A stretch of DNA of 64,000 nucleotides from Litoreibacter janthinus (lineage in GTDB: Bacteria > Pseudomonadota > Alphaproteobacteria > Rhodobacterales > Rhodobacteraceae). Shown here in pieces: positions 37,112-46,505 of the stretch (the first letter of the stretch is position 1; each line of letters begins with the position of its first letter). The notes below the pieces were generated by a model. It saw only the letters and a program-made list of their open reading frames with translations, was not told the origin of the DNA and did no database searches. The stretch covers positions 348,251-412,250 of the forward strand of contig NZ_FOYO01000001.1 of NCBI RefSeq assembly GCF_900111945.1, given 5' to 3'. A program made the position numbers and the translations under genes.

Positions 37112-37430
37112 AGGAGCGGCCTCGGGAACATATCGGAGACTCGCTATATGGGGCTTCCATCTACTGGAAGGTCAAGCCCTAAGCAGTTTTAAGAAGACCC
37201 ACAGTCCGAAACACACGAATGCGCTTTGGACTTGCAGTTAAGTGTGGAGTTTTATCATGGGCCACGAACGAGATCGTAGGACAGTCACAGAGCTCTAAGT
37301 GAGGCTCCAGCTATTCAATCAAAAGATCGCTCATCCCACCCCCTTTGATCCGAGGAAGGTTCTCATTGGAAAAGCGCGGCTCGAGCACCTAAATAACAGC
37401 CTAAGGAAATGTATCGAGAGGACCGCCGCC
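37112..37430. other. Divergent intergenic region between copA and msrB
   Basis: This 319-base gap holds the CueR promoter in its copA-side quarter. The rest should contain the promoter of msrBA but no box is convincing. An open frame from 37299 joins the msrB frame; I treat it as untranslated leader because the msrB ATG has a GAGAGGA ribosome site and starts at the usual family position. No other gene is seen. Confidence 0.6.
37143..37175 (-). promoter_or_regulatory. CueR-type promoter of the copA-cueR operon
   Basis: Read on the minus strand, a -35-like TTGACC (37175-37170) is followed by the perfect dyad CTTCCA-5 bases-TGGAAG (37170-37154) and a -10-like CATATA or TATAGC. The long spacer (19 to 21 bases) and the dyad placed inside it match the MerR/CueR promoter design, in which the activator twists an over-long spacer. 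It lies 32 bases above the copA start. Confidence 0.82.
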
Positions 37431-37877
37431 ATGAAATACGCCAAGACCGAAGAAGCCCTGGCCAAGTTGACTCCGGAACAGTTTCGGGTAACTCAAGAAA
37501 GTGGAACAGAACGCGCATTCACAGGCGAGCTTACGGATAACAAAGCACCCGGTATCTATGTGGATATCGTTTCTGGTGAGCCTCTGTTCGCATCATCCGA
37601 CAAATTCGAATCCGGGTGCGGCTGGCCTAGCTTTACCAAACCCATCGTCACCGATCACGTGACCGAGCATCGCGATGTCGGCTTCGGCATGGTCCGAACC
37701 GAAGTGCGATCCATGCACGGCGACAGCCATCTTGGCCACGTCTTCCCTGACGGCCCCGCCGACCGCGGTGGGCTGCGCTATTGCATCAACTCCGCCAGCC
37801 TGCGCTTCATCCATCGTGATGATATGGAAGCCGAAGGTTATGGCGAATTTTTAGATCAAGTGGAGAACATCGAATGA
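37431..37877 (+). CDS. msrB: Peptide methionine-(R)-S-oxide reductase
   Basis: A 148-residue MsrB that repairs R-methionine sulfoxide. The substrate region reads [10 protein letters not shown], and the catalytic Cys is in [11 protein letters not shown]. The two CxxC pairs that bind structural zinc in many MsrBs are absent: the family position has [11 protein letters not shown] instead, as in zinc-free forms and MsrAB fusions. The ATG at 37431 has a GAGAGGA site. It is coupled to msrA by an ATGA overlap. Confidence 0.95.
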   Translation: MKYAKTEEALAKLTPEQFRVTQESGTERAFTGELTDNKAPGIYVDIVSGEPLFASSDKFESGCGWPSFTKPIVTDHVTEHRDVGFGMVRTEVRSMHGDSHLGHVFPDGPADRGGLRYCINSASLRFIHRDDMEAEGYGEFLDQVENIE

Positions 37878-38371
37878 CTGAGCGTGCAGTTCTTGCCGGC
37901 GGTTGCTTCTGGGGTATGCAGGACTTGATCCGCAAGATGCCCGGCGTGGTCTCTACCCGCGTAGGCTACACTGGCGGCGACGTAGAGAATGCGACCTATC
38001 GCAACCATGGCACCCACGCCGAAGGGATCGAAATCGTGTTCGACCCGAAGGTGATGAGCTACCGCAAGCTGCTGGAGTTCTTCTTCCAGATCCACGACCC
38101 AAGCACACCTAACCGCCAAGGCAATGATCGAGGCTTGTCCTACCGCTCCGCCATTTACTACACGGACGAGATCCAAAAAGAGGTCGCGCTCGATACCATC
38201 GCCGATGTGGATGCCTCAGGCCTTTGGCCTGCCAAGGTCGTCACAGAAGTAGAGGCAGTCGGAGATTTCTGGGAAGCAGAACCAGAACACCAGGACTATC
38301 TGGAACGAATTCCGAACGGTTACACTTGCCACTTCGTGCGCCCAGATTGGGTCCTACCAAAGCGCGCGTAG
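37874..38371 (+). CDS. msrA: Peptide methionine-(S)-S-oxide reductase
   Basis: A 165-residue MsrA with the catalytic GGCFWG motif at about 9-14 and [21 protein letters not shown] and [17 protein letters not shown] typical of the family. It repairs S-methionine sulfoxide and completes the pair with MsrB. The C-terminus has one further Cys (TCHF) that may act as a resolving residue. It is the last gene before the LysR gene. Confidence 0.95.
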   Translation: MTERAVLAGGCFWGMQDLIRKMPGVVSTRVGYTGGDVENATYRNHGTHAEGIEIVFDPKVMSYRKLLEFFFQIHDPSTPNRQGNDRGLSYRSAIYYTDEIQKEVALDTIADVDASGLWPAKVVTEVEAVGDFWEAEPEHQDYLERIPNGYTCHFVRPDWVLPKRA

Positions 38372-38405
38372 TTCAACGAAAATGCACATGGCGAAGAAGG
38401 CATCT

Positions 38406-39314
38406 CTAGGCTTTCTTGGAGAACGGATCCTTCGCCGTGTGCAGCTTTAGATGCCTCATGAATGCCCGAACGACACCGTGTACGGGTCGATGATCCGGCG
38501 TCACAAAGTAACTGCGATACTCGATCTGCGAGGCGAACGGACGAAACACCAGATCGTCGGACCGATATTGCACGACAGGAAATGGGTTAACGACCGTTAG
38601 TCCTAGCCCCTCCATCGCAAGGTCCACAGCGGCGAACGATGTCGACACCTCCGCCACTATGCGCGGAACGCTCCGGCAGGCATGAAGAATTTTCTCAAGC
38701 TGCGCTCTGCGCACATGGCGGTGGGTCAACGCAATCAGCGCCTGGTCATGCAAGTCCACGGGGTCGATCATCCGTTTCTCTGCCAGCGGGTGATCGCTCG
38801 CCATAACGCACACAGCGCCAGAGGTTCTGTATGGCGTCAGCTTCACCCCATCCCGGGAAAGCTCAACCCCGGTGAAGCCAAGATCAAAGCGCTCATCAAG
38901 AATACCGCGAATAACCTCCTCGGACGACGAAACCTCCAAGCTCACAAAGTAGTGCGGGTTGATCTTCAGGAACGTCGCGATGTGGTGAACCAAAAACCGG
39001 TGCGCATATGTCGGCGGCGCTACGATCCGAAGTGTTTCCTGCGCGGGTTCAGGTGGCCCATCGATACGATCCAGCGCTTCGAATAACAGATCGAGCCTTC
39101 TGTTGAGCTGCGCTGCGTCATTGGTTGCACGTAGCCGCCCGCCGTCCCGTTCAAAGAGTATCCGCCCTGTTCGAGATTCGAGGCTAGAGACAGAACGACT
39201 GATAGCGGACTGTGACAACCCGAGCCGAATGGCCGCTTTCGAGGTTGTGCCGCTTTCCATCAATGCACGAAACGCCTGATATTCGGGCAAGCTGTGCCAA
39301 GTTTTAGTCGCCAT
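38406..39314 (-). CDS. LysR-family transcriptional regulator
   Basis: A 302-residue LTTR with the N-terminal winged helix (MESGTTSKAAIRLGLSQSAI and VSSLESRTGRILFERDGG) and a C-terminal ligand domain (VASDHPLAEKRMIDP). It is divergent from the dipeptidase and peptide-transporter operon, the usual layout for an LTTR that controls the facing genes in response to a substrate or product. It has no partner gene on its own strand. Confidence 0.92.
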   Translation of the reverse strand: MATKTWHSLPEYQAFRALMESGTTSKAAIRLGLSQSAISRSVSSLESRTGRILFERDGGRLRATNDAAQLNRRLDLLFEALDRIDGPPEPAQETLRIVAPPTYAHRFLVHHIATFLKINPHYFVSLEVSSSEEVIRGILDERFDLGFTGVELSRDGVKLTPYRTSGAVCVMASDHPLAEKRMIDPVDLHDQALIALTHRHVRRAQLEKILHACRSVPRIVAEVSTSFAAVDLAMEGLGLTVVNPFPVVQYRSDDLVFRPFASQIEYRSYFVTPDHRPVHGVVRAFMRHLKLHTAKDPFSKKA

Positions 39315-39423
39315 TGCGCCCCTGCGATAAAGTCATGGATGTATGATATATTATCATCCTCTTTTCTGTGGTCCATGAAAGTTTATGCAGTAACCTTGGT
39401 GCATCTCTGGGAAAGCCTGCCAA

Positions 39424-40485
39424 GTGACCGATCACAAAACGCCCGTCGTACTCGACGGCCACAATGACGTTCTATTGAAACTATACCGCGCTGGCGGGCT
39501 TTCGGCCTCCGAGAGCTTCCTGACGGGACGTGACGGTGCGATTGACGCAATCTCTGCCAAGGCTGGCGGATTCGGCGGCGGTTTCTTCGCAGTTTACGTC
39601 CCTTCCCCGTCAAATCTAGAGCTGAAGTTCGAGGAGATGTCCAAAGCCTCTTATGCCCTTCCGCTACCCGATCCGATCGATTGGGAAGACGCGTTTCCGG
39701 TCGTGATGGCCCAAGCCGCGATCCTTTTTGATCTGGAGAAACGCGGCGCTCTGACGGTCTGCCGGACTGCAGCGGACCTGCGCGCAGCATTGGGCGCTGG
39801 AAAAATGGCTGCGATTTTCCACATCGAGGGCGCCGAAGCGATTGATGCAGACCTGCATACGCTGGAGGTGCTGTATCAAGCAGGCCTGCGCTCGATCGGC
39901 CCGGTATGGAGCCGCTCGACAATCTTTGGCCACGGCGTCCCTTTCAGATTTCCCAGTTCCCCTGACATCGGTAGCGGCTTGACGGATCACGGCCTGCGAC
40001 TGGTTAAGCGCTGCAACGAACTGGGAATAATGCTAGACTTGTCGCACCTAAATGAAGCAGGCTTCTGGGATGTGGCCCGCCATTCATCTCAACCTTTGGT
40101 TGCGACACATTCGAATGCCCACGCGATATGCCCACATAGTCGCAATCTGACCGATAAACAGCTTGCTGCCATCCGCGAAAGCGACGGCATGGTCGGGCTG
40201 AACTTCGCGGTGGCGTTTTTGCGGGATGACGGCCGCATGTTAGCGGATGTCCCGTTGGAACAAATGCTCAGGCATCTGGATCATCTGATCGAGCATCTGG
40301 GCGAAGATCGTGTCGGACTCGGCTCGGATTACGACGGGGCAGTGGTGCCGGAGGATGTGACCTCCTGCGCCGGACTGCCCAAACTGAGACAGGCAATGGC
40401 GAAGCATGGCTACGACGACGCGTTAATCGCCAAGCTCTGCCACGAAAACTGGCTTCGCGTCCTAGAAAAAACTTGGGGATCCTAA
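39424..40485 (+). CDS. Membrane dipeptidase (peptidase M19 family)
   Basis: A 353-residue zinc dipeptidase. The first metal site is VVLDGHNDVLLK (His-x-Asp), with FHIEGAEAI carrying the bridging Glu, VATHSNAHAICPHSRNL the later His and GLGSDYDGAV the last Asp. The family cleaves dipeptides, including some with D-residues, and does not need a membrane anchor in bacteria. The start is GTG, and no signal peptide is seen, so it should act in the cytoplasm on peptides brought in by the transporter that follows 49 bases later. Confidence 0.9.
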   Translation: MTDHKTPVVLDGHNDVLLKLYRAGGLSASESFLTGRDGAIDAISAKAGGFGGGFFAVYVPSPSNLELKFEEMSKASYALPLPDPIDWEDAFPVVMAQAAILFDLEKRGALTVCRTAADLRAALGAGKMAAIFHIEGAEAIDADLHTLEVLYQAGLRSIGPVWSRSTIFGHGVPFRFPSSPDIGSGLTDHGLRLVKRCNELGIMLDLSHLNEAGFWDVARHSSQPLVATHSNAHAICPHSRNLTDKQLAAIRESDGMVGLNFAVAFLRDDGRMLADVPLEQMLRHLDHLIEHLGEDRVGLGSDYDGAVVPEDVTSCAGLPKLRQAMAKHGYDDALIAKLCHENWLRVLEKTWGS

Positions 40486-40534
40486 CCTCGAAGGACGCAA
40501 ACTTTACTGAAACAGAACAGGAGAGGTTCTAACA

Positions 40535-42130
40535 ATGAATGCTTTAAATAGACTGCTGACCAGCGCGGCACTCGGGCTCGCCGTCAGCGTGACGTCTTTT
40601 GGCGCAATCGCCGAAACACCAGCCAATATGCTGGTCATCGCGAACCGCATTGACGATGTAACCACAATCGACCCCGCCGAAAGCTTCGAATTTGCCGGCT
40701 CTGACATCAGCCGGAACGTATATAACCGTTTGGTCAATCTGGATCCGATGGATCTGGCCGCAGGCTACAAGCCGGACTTGGCCGAAAGCTGGGAAGTGTC
40801 CGAGGACGGCAAGACGATCACCTTCACCATGCGTGAAGGGGCAAAGTTCGAGTCTGGTAACCCTGTGCGGGCAGAGGACGCGGCCTTCTCGCTGCAGCGT
40901 GCCGTGATCCTGAACAAAACACCTGCGTTTATCCTGACCCAGTTCGGCTTCACCCCAGAAAACGTGGCCGAGACCATCAAGGCCGACGGCAACAAGCTGA
41001 TGATCACGACGGACAAGAAATACGCGACGTCCTTCGTGCTCAACTGCCTCACCGCAACAATCGGCGGCATCGTGGACAAAGAAACCGTGATGGCCAACGA
41101 GGCCGACGGTGACATGGGCAACACTTGGCTGAAGACCAACACTGCAGGCTCCGGCCCCTACAAGCTGGACAGCTGGAAACCAAACGAGAGCGTCACGCTG
41201 TCGGTAAACCCGAACTACTATGGTGATGCTCCCGCTATGCAACGCGTCATCGTGCGTCATGTGATCGAAAGCGCGTCGCAGCGCCTTCTGTTGGAACGCG
41301 GTGACATCGATATTGCCCGCAACCTGAACCCCGAAGATATCGCAGGCGCGTTGTCCGCTGATGGTGTGAAGGTCGAAGACGAGTTGAAAGGCCGCCTGAT
41401 GTATCTGGCGCTGAACCAGAAGCACCCCGTTCTCTCTAAGCCCGAAGTGCGTCAGGCATTCAAATACCTGATCGATTATGAAGGCATGAAGAACAGCTTC
41501 TTGAAAGGTCAGTATACAATTCACCAGAACTTCCTGCCTGCCACCTATCTTGGGGCGTCGGACGAGAATCCGTTCACCTACAACATCGAGAAAGCCAAAG
41601 AGCTTCTGGCCGCTGCCGGTGTCGAAGGGCTTGAGGTCGAGATTGGCGTGCGCGAGGCGCAGGAGCGTATCGAGATCGGCCAGTCCTTCCAGAATGCGGC
41701 CGCTCAGGCCGGCATCAAGGTGAACATCACTGTCGGCACCGCGAAGCAAATCCTTGCCCGCTACCGTGCGCGGGAACTGGATGTGTATCTGGGGGCATGG
41801 GGTCCGGACTATCCTGATCCGCAAACCAACGCGGGTACCTTCGCCTACAACCCCGACAACTCTGACGAAGCAAACGCAACAGGCCTGCTGGCTTGGCGCA
41901 CCGGTTGGGACGCTGGCGGTCTCACCGAAAAAGTAGATGCGGCCGTAACTGAAGGGGACCGCGAGAAGCGGGTTCAGATGTATCTGGATATCCAAAAGGA
42001 GTTCCGCGAGATTTCTCCTTTCGTGATGATGTTCCAGCAGATCGAACAATCCGCTTTGCGTGACAACGTTACCAACTGGTCCACCGGTCAGGCTGTGACC
42101 TCTGCTGCTTACTGGCAGGTTACCAAGTAA
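40535..42130 (+). CDS. Peptide ABC transporter substrate-binding protein
   Basis: A 531-residue family 5 solute-binding protein (DppA/OppA class). A Sec signal peptide ends at about AIAETP (residue 27). The mature part has the family patterns IDPAESFEFAGSDI, PDLAESWEVSEDGKTITFTM and FESGNPVRAEDAAFSLQR, and GAWGPDYPDPQTN near residue 430. It binds dipeptides or similar in the periplasm. A long antisense frame is a shadow. AGGAG lies before the ATG. It is followed by a stem-loop and the permease genes. Confidence 0.92.
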   Translation: MNALNRLLTSAALGLAVSVTSFGAIAETPANMLVIANRIDDVTTIDPAESFEFAGSDISRNVYNRLVNLDPMDLAAGYKPDLAESWEVSEDGKTITFTMREGAKFESGNPVRAEDAAFSLQRAVILNKTPAFILTQFGFTPENVAETIKADGNKLMITTDKKYATSFVLNCLTATIGGIVDKETVMANEADGDMGNTWLKTNTAGSGPYKLDSWKPNESVTLSVNPNYYGDAPAMQRVIVRHVIESASQRLLLERGDIDIARNLNPEDIAGALSADGVKVEDELKGRLMYLALNQKHPVLSKPEVRQAFKYLIDYEGMKNSFLKGQYTIHQNFLPATYLGASDENPFTYNIEKAKELLAAAGVEGLEVEIGVREAQERIEIGQSFQNAAAQAGIKVNITVGTAKQILARYRARELDVYLGAWGPDYPDPQTNAGTFAYNPDNSDEANATGLLAWRTGWDAGGLTEKVDAAVTEGDREKRVQMYLDIQKEFREISPFVMMFQQIEQSALRDNVTNWSTGQAVTSAAYWQVTK

Positions 42131-42155
42131 ATGGCCCTCTCCGAGGATACCAATG

Positions 42156-42180
42156 AGAGGCGCCCATCGCGGGCGCCTCT
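42156..42180 (+). terminator. Intercistronic stem-loop after the peptide-binding protein gene
   Basis: AGAGGCGCCC (42156-42165) pairs perfectly with GGGCGCCTCT (42171-42180) around a 5-base loop, followed by TTCCC rather than a long T run. It begins 25 bases after the binding-protein stop. Such hairpins are common after solute-binding protein genes, where they stabilise the upstream mRNA or reduce transcription of the permease genes. Confidence 0.65.
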
Positions 42181-42217
42181 TTCCCAAACTGCATGGCCGT
42201 TCTTAAAAAAGGTGCTG

Positions 42218-43204
42218 ATGACACTGGGCTCAATCGCAGTGACTCTTTTGGGGCTGTTGTTCATTACTTTCGTCATCGGGCGCGTTATGCCGATCGACCC
42301 CGTCCTCGCCATTGTGGGGGAGCGGGCGTCGCAGTCGACATACGACGCAGTGTACGAACAACTCGGCCTCGACAAACCGCTGCTGGTTCAATTTCTCTAT
42401 TACCTATGGGACGTTCTGCACCTCGATTTCGGCACCTCCCTGTTGAACGCGCGGCCTGTATCCGAAGATATTGCGCGCGTTTTCCCAGCAACGTTAGAGC
42501 TCGCGACGCTTGGCATCATATTCGGTGTCTTGCTCGGGGTCCCGCTCGGTGTGCTCGCCGCAGTGCGCAAAGGGTCGTGGATCGACCAAGTCGCACGTGT
42601 GCTGGCCCTGGTCGGCTACTCAATGCCCATCTTCTGGCTCGGCCTGATGGGACTTCTGGTATTTTACGGCATCTTGGGATGGGTCGGCGGTCCGGGCCGC
42701 GTCGGGATTTTCTATGTCGATGTTGTTCCAAGCGTGACCGGATTGATCCTTGTCGACAGCCTGCTCGACGGCAACTGGGATGTTTTCAAGGACGCCTTCA
42801 GCCACATCATCCTGCCCGCGTCGCTACTGGGCTATTACTCGCTGGCCTATGTCAGCCGGATGACCCGTTCCTTCATGCTAGAGCAACTTAGCGCCGAATA
42901 CGTTACCACCGCGCGCGTCAAAGGCATGTCCGAATGGGATGTTGTGTGGAAACACGCATTCAAGAATATCCGCGTGCAACTGATCACTGTAATCGCGCTC
43001 AGCTACGCCAACTTGCTGGAAGGTTCGGTTCTGACCGAGATCATCTTCAGCTGGCCCGGAATCGGAAGCTACATCACAACCGCGCTGCTCAGCGCAGACA
43101 TGAACGCCGTGCTTGGCGGTACAGTTGTGGTCGGCCTGATCTTCATTCTGCTGAACATCTTCTCCGATCTGCTCTACAAAATATTCGATCCGAGGGCGAA
43201 ATAA
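42218..43204 (+). CDS. Peptide ABC transporter permease (DppB type)
   Basis: A 328-residue inner-membrane permease (from 42218) with about six helices and the EAA-like loop ending ARVKGMSEWDVVWKHAFKN. The start is uncertain. The frame is open back to 42131, directly after the previous stop, but a perfect hairpin lies inside that segment. AAAAAAGG ends 5 bases before the ATG at 42218, which I prefer. Against this, the basic residues FLKK upstream would help membrane topology. It pairs with the next permease. Confidence 0.82.
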   Translation: MTLGSIAVTLLGLLFITFVIGRVMPIDPVLAIVGERASQSTYDAVYEQLGLDKPLLVQFLYYLWDVLHLDFGTSLLNARPVSEDIARVFPATLELATLGIIFGVLLGVPLGVLAAVRKGSWIDQVARVLALVGYSMPIFWLGLMGLLVFYGILGWVGGPGRVGIFYVDVVPSVTGLILVDSLLDGNWDVFKDAFSHIILPASLLGYYSLAYVSRMTRSFMLEQLSAEYVTTARVKGMSEWDVVWKHAFKNIRVQLITVIALSYANLLEGSVLTEIIFSWPGIGSYITTALLSADMNAVLGGTVVVGLIFILLNIFSDLLYKIFDPRAK

Positions 43205-44116
43205 ATGGCCGAAACCCAAACCCTGCGCCAGTGGCTCCTGACCGAGACACCGACGTCACGCCGTCACGCAAAGCTGTCAGCGCTTTATCAAGGTTGGCTG
43301 TCCTTCCGATCCAACACGATGGCAATGATCGGTCTGGCCATTCTGGTGCTGCTGATCCTTGTCGCTTTTGCCGCCCCCTTGATCGCCCCGCATGACCCTT
43401 TCGTGCAAGACCTCGGCAACCGTTTGGCGCCATTGGGCACTGACGGGCATGTATTCGGCACCGACAGTCTTGGGCGCGACATCCTCTCAAGATTGATCTA
43501 CGGCGCACGCATTACGCTCTATATCGTGACCTTGGTCGCCCTAATCGCCCCAGTGGCGGGTCTGCTCGTGGGCACGGTTTCAGGCTATGTAGGTGGCTGG
43601 ACAGATACGGTCTTGATGCGCATCACCGACATCTTTCTGGCTTTTCCACGGCTGGTGCTGGCGCTGGCATTCGTCGCAGCCCTCGGGGCTGGGATTGAAA
43701 ACGCAGTGCTGGCAATCTCGCTCACTGCATGGCCACCCTACGCACGAATTGCGCGCGCAGAGACGCTCACCATCCGGTCCTCCGACTACATCAGCGCCAT
43801 TCAACTTCAAGGCGCAGGACCGCTCCGGATCATCACCAAGCACATCTGGCCGCTCTGTATCTCGTCGCTAATTGTGCGGGTGACGCTCGATATGGCGGGC
43901 ATCATTCTGGCGGCTGCCGGGCTTGGCTTCCTAGGCCTAGGCGCACAGCCGCCCAGCCCTGAATGGGGTGCGATGATCTCGGAAGGGCGACGTTTCATTC
44001 TGGATCATTGGTGGGTCGCAACCATGCCGGGTCTGGCAATCTTCACGGTCTCTCTGGCGTTCAACCTTCTTGGCGACGGGCTGCGTGACGTCCTTGATCC
44101 GAAGGCAGGTGAATGA
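43205..44116 (+). CDS. Peptide ABC transporter permease (DppC type)
   Basis: A 303-residue permease with an N-terminal cytoplasmic part, a first helix (AMIGLAILVLLILVAFAAPL), the DPFVQDLGNRLAPLGTDGHVFGTDSLGRDILSRLIYG region in neighbouring segments and the EAA loop ARIARAETLTIRSSDYI. SPEWGAMISEGRRF near the end is typical of DppC. It lies directly after the first permease and overlaps the ATPase gene by 4 bases. Confidence 0.93.
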   Translation: MAETQTLRQWLLTETPTSRRHAKLSALYQGWLSFRSNTMAMIGLAILVLLILVAFAAPLIAPHDPFVQDLGNRLAPLGTDGHVFGTDSLGRDILSRLIYGARITLYIVTLVALIAPVAGLLVGTVSGYVGGWTDTVLMRITDIFLAFPRLVLALAFVAALGAGIENAVLAISLTAWPPYARIARAETLTIRSSDYISAIQLQGAGPLRIITKHIWPLCISSLIVRVTLDMAGIILAAAGLGFLGLGAQPPSPEWGAMISEGRRFILDHWWVATMPGLAIFTVSLAFNLLGDGLRDVLDPKAGE

Positions 44117-44973
44117 TGGATACGCTTCTGGATGTCCAAGACCTTTGGGTCAGCTTCCCCTCGCGCCACGGAGTTTTTGATGCCGTGCGCGGTGTTTCAT
44201 TCACGCTAGGTCGGGAACGGCTTGGCATCGTCGGGGAAAGCGGGTCGGGAAAATCCATGACCGGCCGTGCTATCCTGCGCTTGATCCGACCGCCCGGAAT
44301 TGTGCGTGCTGACCAGATCAATCTGGACGGGGTCGACCTCCTCAAAAAATCCGAAAAGGAAATGCGTGCGGTGCGCGGTCAACGGATCAGCATGGTCATG
44401 CAAGATCCGAAGTTCTCTCTCAATCCGGTCATGACCATCGGCGACCAGATTATGGAGGCCTATCGGCTTCACAATTCCGCGTCTAAGTCAGAGGCCTATA
44501 ACAAGTCCCTGGAGATGCTGGAGGCGGTTTCCATCCGCGACCCTGAACGCGTTATGCGCGCCTACCCGCACGAGATGTCAGGTGGGATGGGCCAACGTAT
44601 CATGATCGCGATGATGCTGATCCCGAACCCTGAAATTCTGATAGCGGACGAGCCGACCTCTGCGCTGGACGTATCAGTCCAACGTCAGGTCCTCGACATC
44701 ATGGACAAGCTTGTAAAAGAACGTGGCATGGGGCTGATCTTTATCAGCCACGACCTGAACCTTGTCGCCGACTTTTGCGACCGCGTGCTGATCATGTATT
44801 CCGGGCGTATTGTGGAGGTCTGCGATGCGGACAAACTGCACGAGGCAAAGCATCCCTACACGCGTGGTTTGCTGAACTCACTGCCCAGGCTAGATGCCCC
44901 TAAAGACCGGCTGGAGGTTCTTGAACGGGATCCGGAATGGTCAACGGCCCCCAGTGTGAGCGGACGCATATGA
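44113..44973 (+). CDS. Peptide ABC transporter ATP-binding protein (DppD type)
   Basis: A 286-residue ATPase with Walker A GESGSGKS (about 37-44), MQDPKFSLNPVMTIGDQ, the signature MSGGMGQR and Walker [17 protein letters not shown]. The C-terminal oligopeptide region has HPYTRGLLNSLPRLD. It powers the transporter from the cytoplasm. Two ATG codons are adjacent at the start; either fits. ATGA overlaps both neighbours. Confidence 0.93.
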   Translation: MMDTLLDVQDLWVSFPSRHGVFDAVRGVSFTLGRERLGIVGESGSGKSMTGRAILRLIRPPGIVRADQINLDGVDLLKKSEKEMRAVRGQRISMVMQDPKFSLNPVMTIGDQIMEAYRLHNSASKSEAYNKSLEMLEAVSIRDPERVMRAYPHEMSGGMGQRIMIAMMLIPNPEILIADEPTSALDVSVQRQVLDIMDKLVKERGMGLIFISHDLNLVADFCDRVLIMYSGRIVEVCDADKLHEAKHPYTRGLLNSLPRLDAPKDRLEVLERDPEWSTAPSVSGRI

Positions 44974-45713
44974 CCTCAATGTTAGACGTGAACGGGCTGA
45001 ACGTTTGGTTCGGCAAAGGGCGCGATCGCGTGGACGCGGTGAAGGATGCAACCTTCAGCGTAGCCAATGGCGAAAGCTTTGGCTTGGTCGGTGAAAGCGG
45101 GTCGGGAAAATCAACGATCTTACGCGCGATCACAGGACTTGCCCCAGACTGGTCCGGCGCCATATCGGTCAACGGAACTCCCGTTCCGAAGAAGCGCCCG
45201 AAAGAGTTCTTCAAGCAGGTCCAGATGGTATTTCAGGACCCCTACGCTTCACTCCACCCACGACATTCTGTCGATCAGGTGCTTGGGGAAACGCTACACT
45301 TGCACGGTTTCAAAGACATCGACGCACGAGTGGTAAAGCTGCTGGACGATGTCGGCCTAGGGCAGAAATTTCGATTCCGGTATCCGCACCAATTGTCAGG
45401 CGGGCAACGCCAGCGCGTTGCAATCGCACGCGCCTTGGCCCCTGAACCCGAGCTACTGCTGCTGGACGAACCCACTTCCGCACTAGACGTCTCTGTTCAG
45501 GCGGAAATCCTGAATCTGCTCGCCAACCTGCGCGAAGCCCGCAAGCTGACCTACCTCATGGTGTCACACGACTTGTCTGTGGTCGGCCACATGTGTGACC
45601 GGCTGGCAGTAATGAAAGACGGCGAGATCGTCGAGATCATGGATGTCGCCGCCTTGCGAGCGATGAAGGCCACGCATCCCTATTCACAACACCTGCTGGA
45701 AGCCTCGATCTAA
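44970..45713 (+). CDS. Peptide ABC transporter ATP-binding protein (DppF type)
   Basis: A 247-residue ATPase, the second half of the pair. Walker A is GESGSGKS, the Q-loop is in [17 protein letters not shown], the signature is [12 protein letters not shown] and Walker B is [15 protein letters not shown]. It lacks most of the C-terminal extension of longer DppF proteins. The ATG at 44970 overlaps the previous stop as ATGA; the longer frame from 44937 is inside the preceding gene. Confidence 0.92.
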   Translation: MTSMLDVNGLNVWFGKGRDRVDAVKDATFSVANGESFGLVGESGSGKSTILRAITGLAPDWSGAISVNGTPVPKKRPKEFFKQVQMVFQDPYASLHPRHSVDQVLGETLHLHGFKDIDARVVKLLDDVGLGQKFRFRYPHQLSGGQRQRVAIARALAPEPELLLLDEPTSALDVSVQAEILNLLANLREARKLTYLMVSHDLSVVGHMCDRLAVMKDGEIVEIMDVAALRAMKATHPYSQHLLEASI

Positions 45714-45733
45714 CAAGGCTTTCGCTAGGAAGT

Positions 45734-46495
45734 TCAAGCCACGGCCTTTTCAGGATTCTTGCCCAGAATGATCATCCCGAGAATGTCTTCGTCCGTCACC
45801 TCGTCGACATTCACGGTCCCCACAAGCTGACCATTCTTCATAACCGACGCGCGGTCACATAGTTTCATCACGTTGTGGATGTCGTGCTCAATCAGGAAGA
45901 TGCCCAAGCCCTGAGCTTTCAGCTCTTCGATCAGCTCCGCAACCATCTGGGTTTCATGTGGGCCGAGTGCAGCGGTCGGCTCATCCATGATCAGGATTTT
46001 CGCATTGAAGTACACGGCCCGCGCGATGGCGACGGATTGGCGTTGTCCCCCCGAAAGCGCAGAAACAGGCACGTTGAACTTCTTAAAATTTGGGTTCAGG
46101 CGGGCCATGATTTTGCGAGTCTCGGCTTCCATCTTGCTGTCATCAACAAAGCCGCCTCGACCCACCAATTCGCGCCCAAGGAAAAGGTTGGAGGCCGCAT
46201 CTAGATTGTCAGCGAGGGCCAGCGTTTGGTAAATCGTCTCGATATTCTGCTCCCGCGCATCACGCGGGTTCTCGATATTCACTCTATTGCCATTGATGTA
46301 GAACTCACCCGCATCCGCCTGATAGGCGCCGGACAGGCATTTGATCAAAGTCGATTTGCCCGCCCCGTTATGGCCAAGAAGCCCAACGACTTCGCCCGGA
46401 TAAAGATCGACGGTAACGTGATCGACCGCCTTGATGCCGCCGAAAGAAATCGAAACATCACGCATTTCGACAAGTGGGGTTCCCCTGTTTGTCAT
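45734..46495 (-). CDS. Sugar ABC transporter ATP-binding protein (single-domain)
   Basis: A 253-residue ATPase with Walker A GHNGAGKS, signature [12 protein letters not shown] and Walker [16 protein letters not shown]. It has one ATPase domain only; XylG, AraG and RbsA normally have two in about 500 residues. Fructose-type FrcA proteins are single-domain, so it probably works as a dimer. It lies 10 bases after the permease gene in a minus-strand operon with the permease and the XylF-like binding protein. Confidence 0.9.
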   Translation of the reverse strand: MTNRGTPLVEMRDVSISFGGIKAVDHVTVDLYPGEVVGLLGHNGAGKSTLIKCLSGAYQADAGEFYINGNRVNIENPRDAREQNIETIYQTLALADNLDAASNLFLGRELVGRGGFVDDSKMEAETRKIMARLNPNFKKFNVPVSALSGGQRQSVAIARAVYFNAKILIMDEPTAALGPHETQMVAELIEELKAQGLGIFLIEHDIHNVMKLCDRASVMKNGQLVGTVNVDEVTDEDILGMIILGKNPEKAVA

Positions 46496-46505
46496 TGGTT
46501 TGACC

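Noticed and set aside
40544..42187. 547-codon frame on the minus strand across the peptide-binding protein gene
   Set aside because: It is the antisense shadow of a strongly matching family 5 binding protein; the translation has no recognisable motif and the plus-strand gene has a ribosome site and signal peptide.
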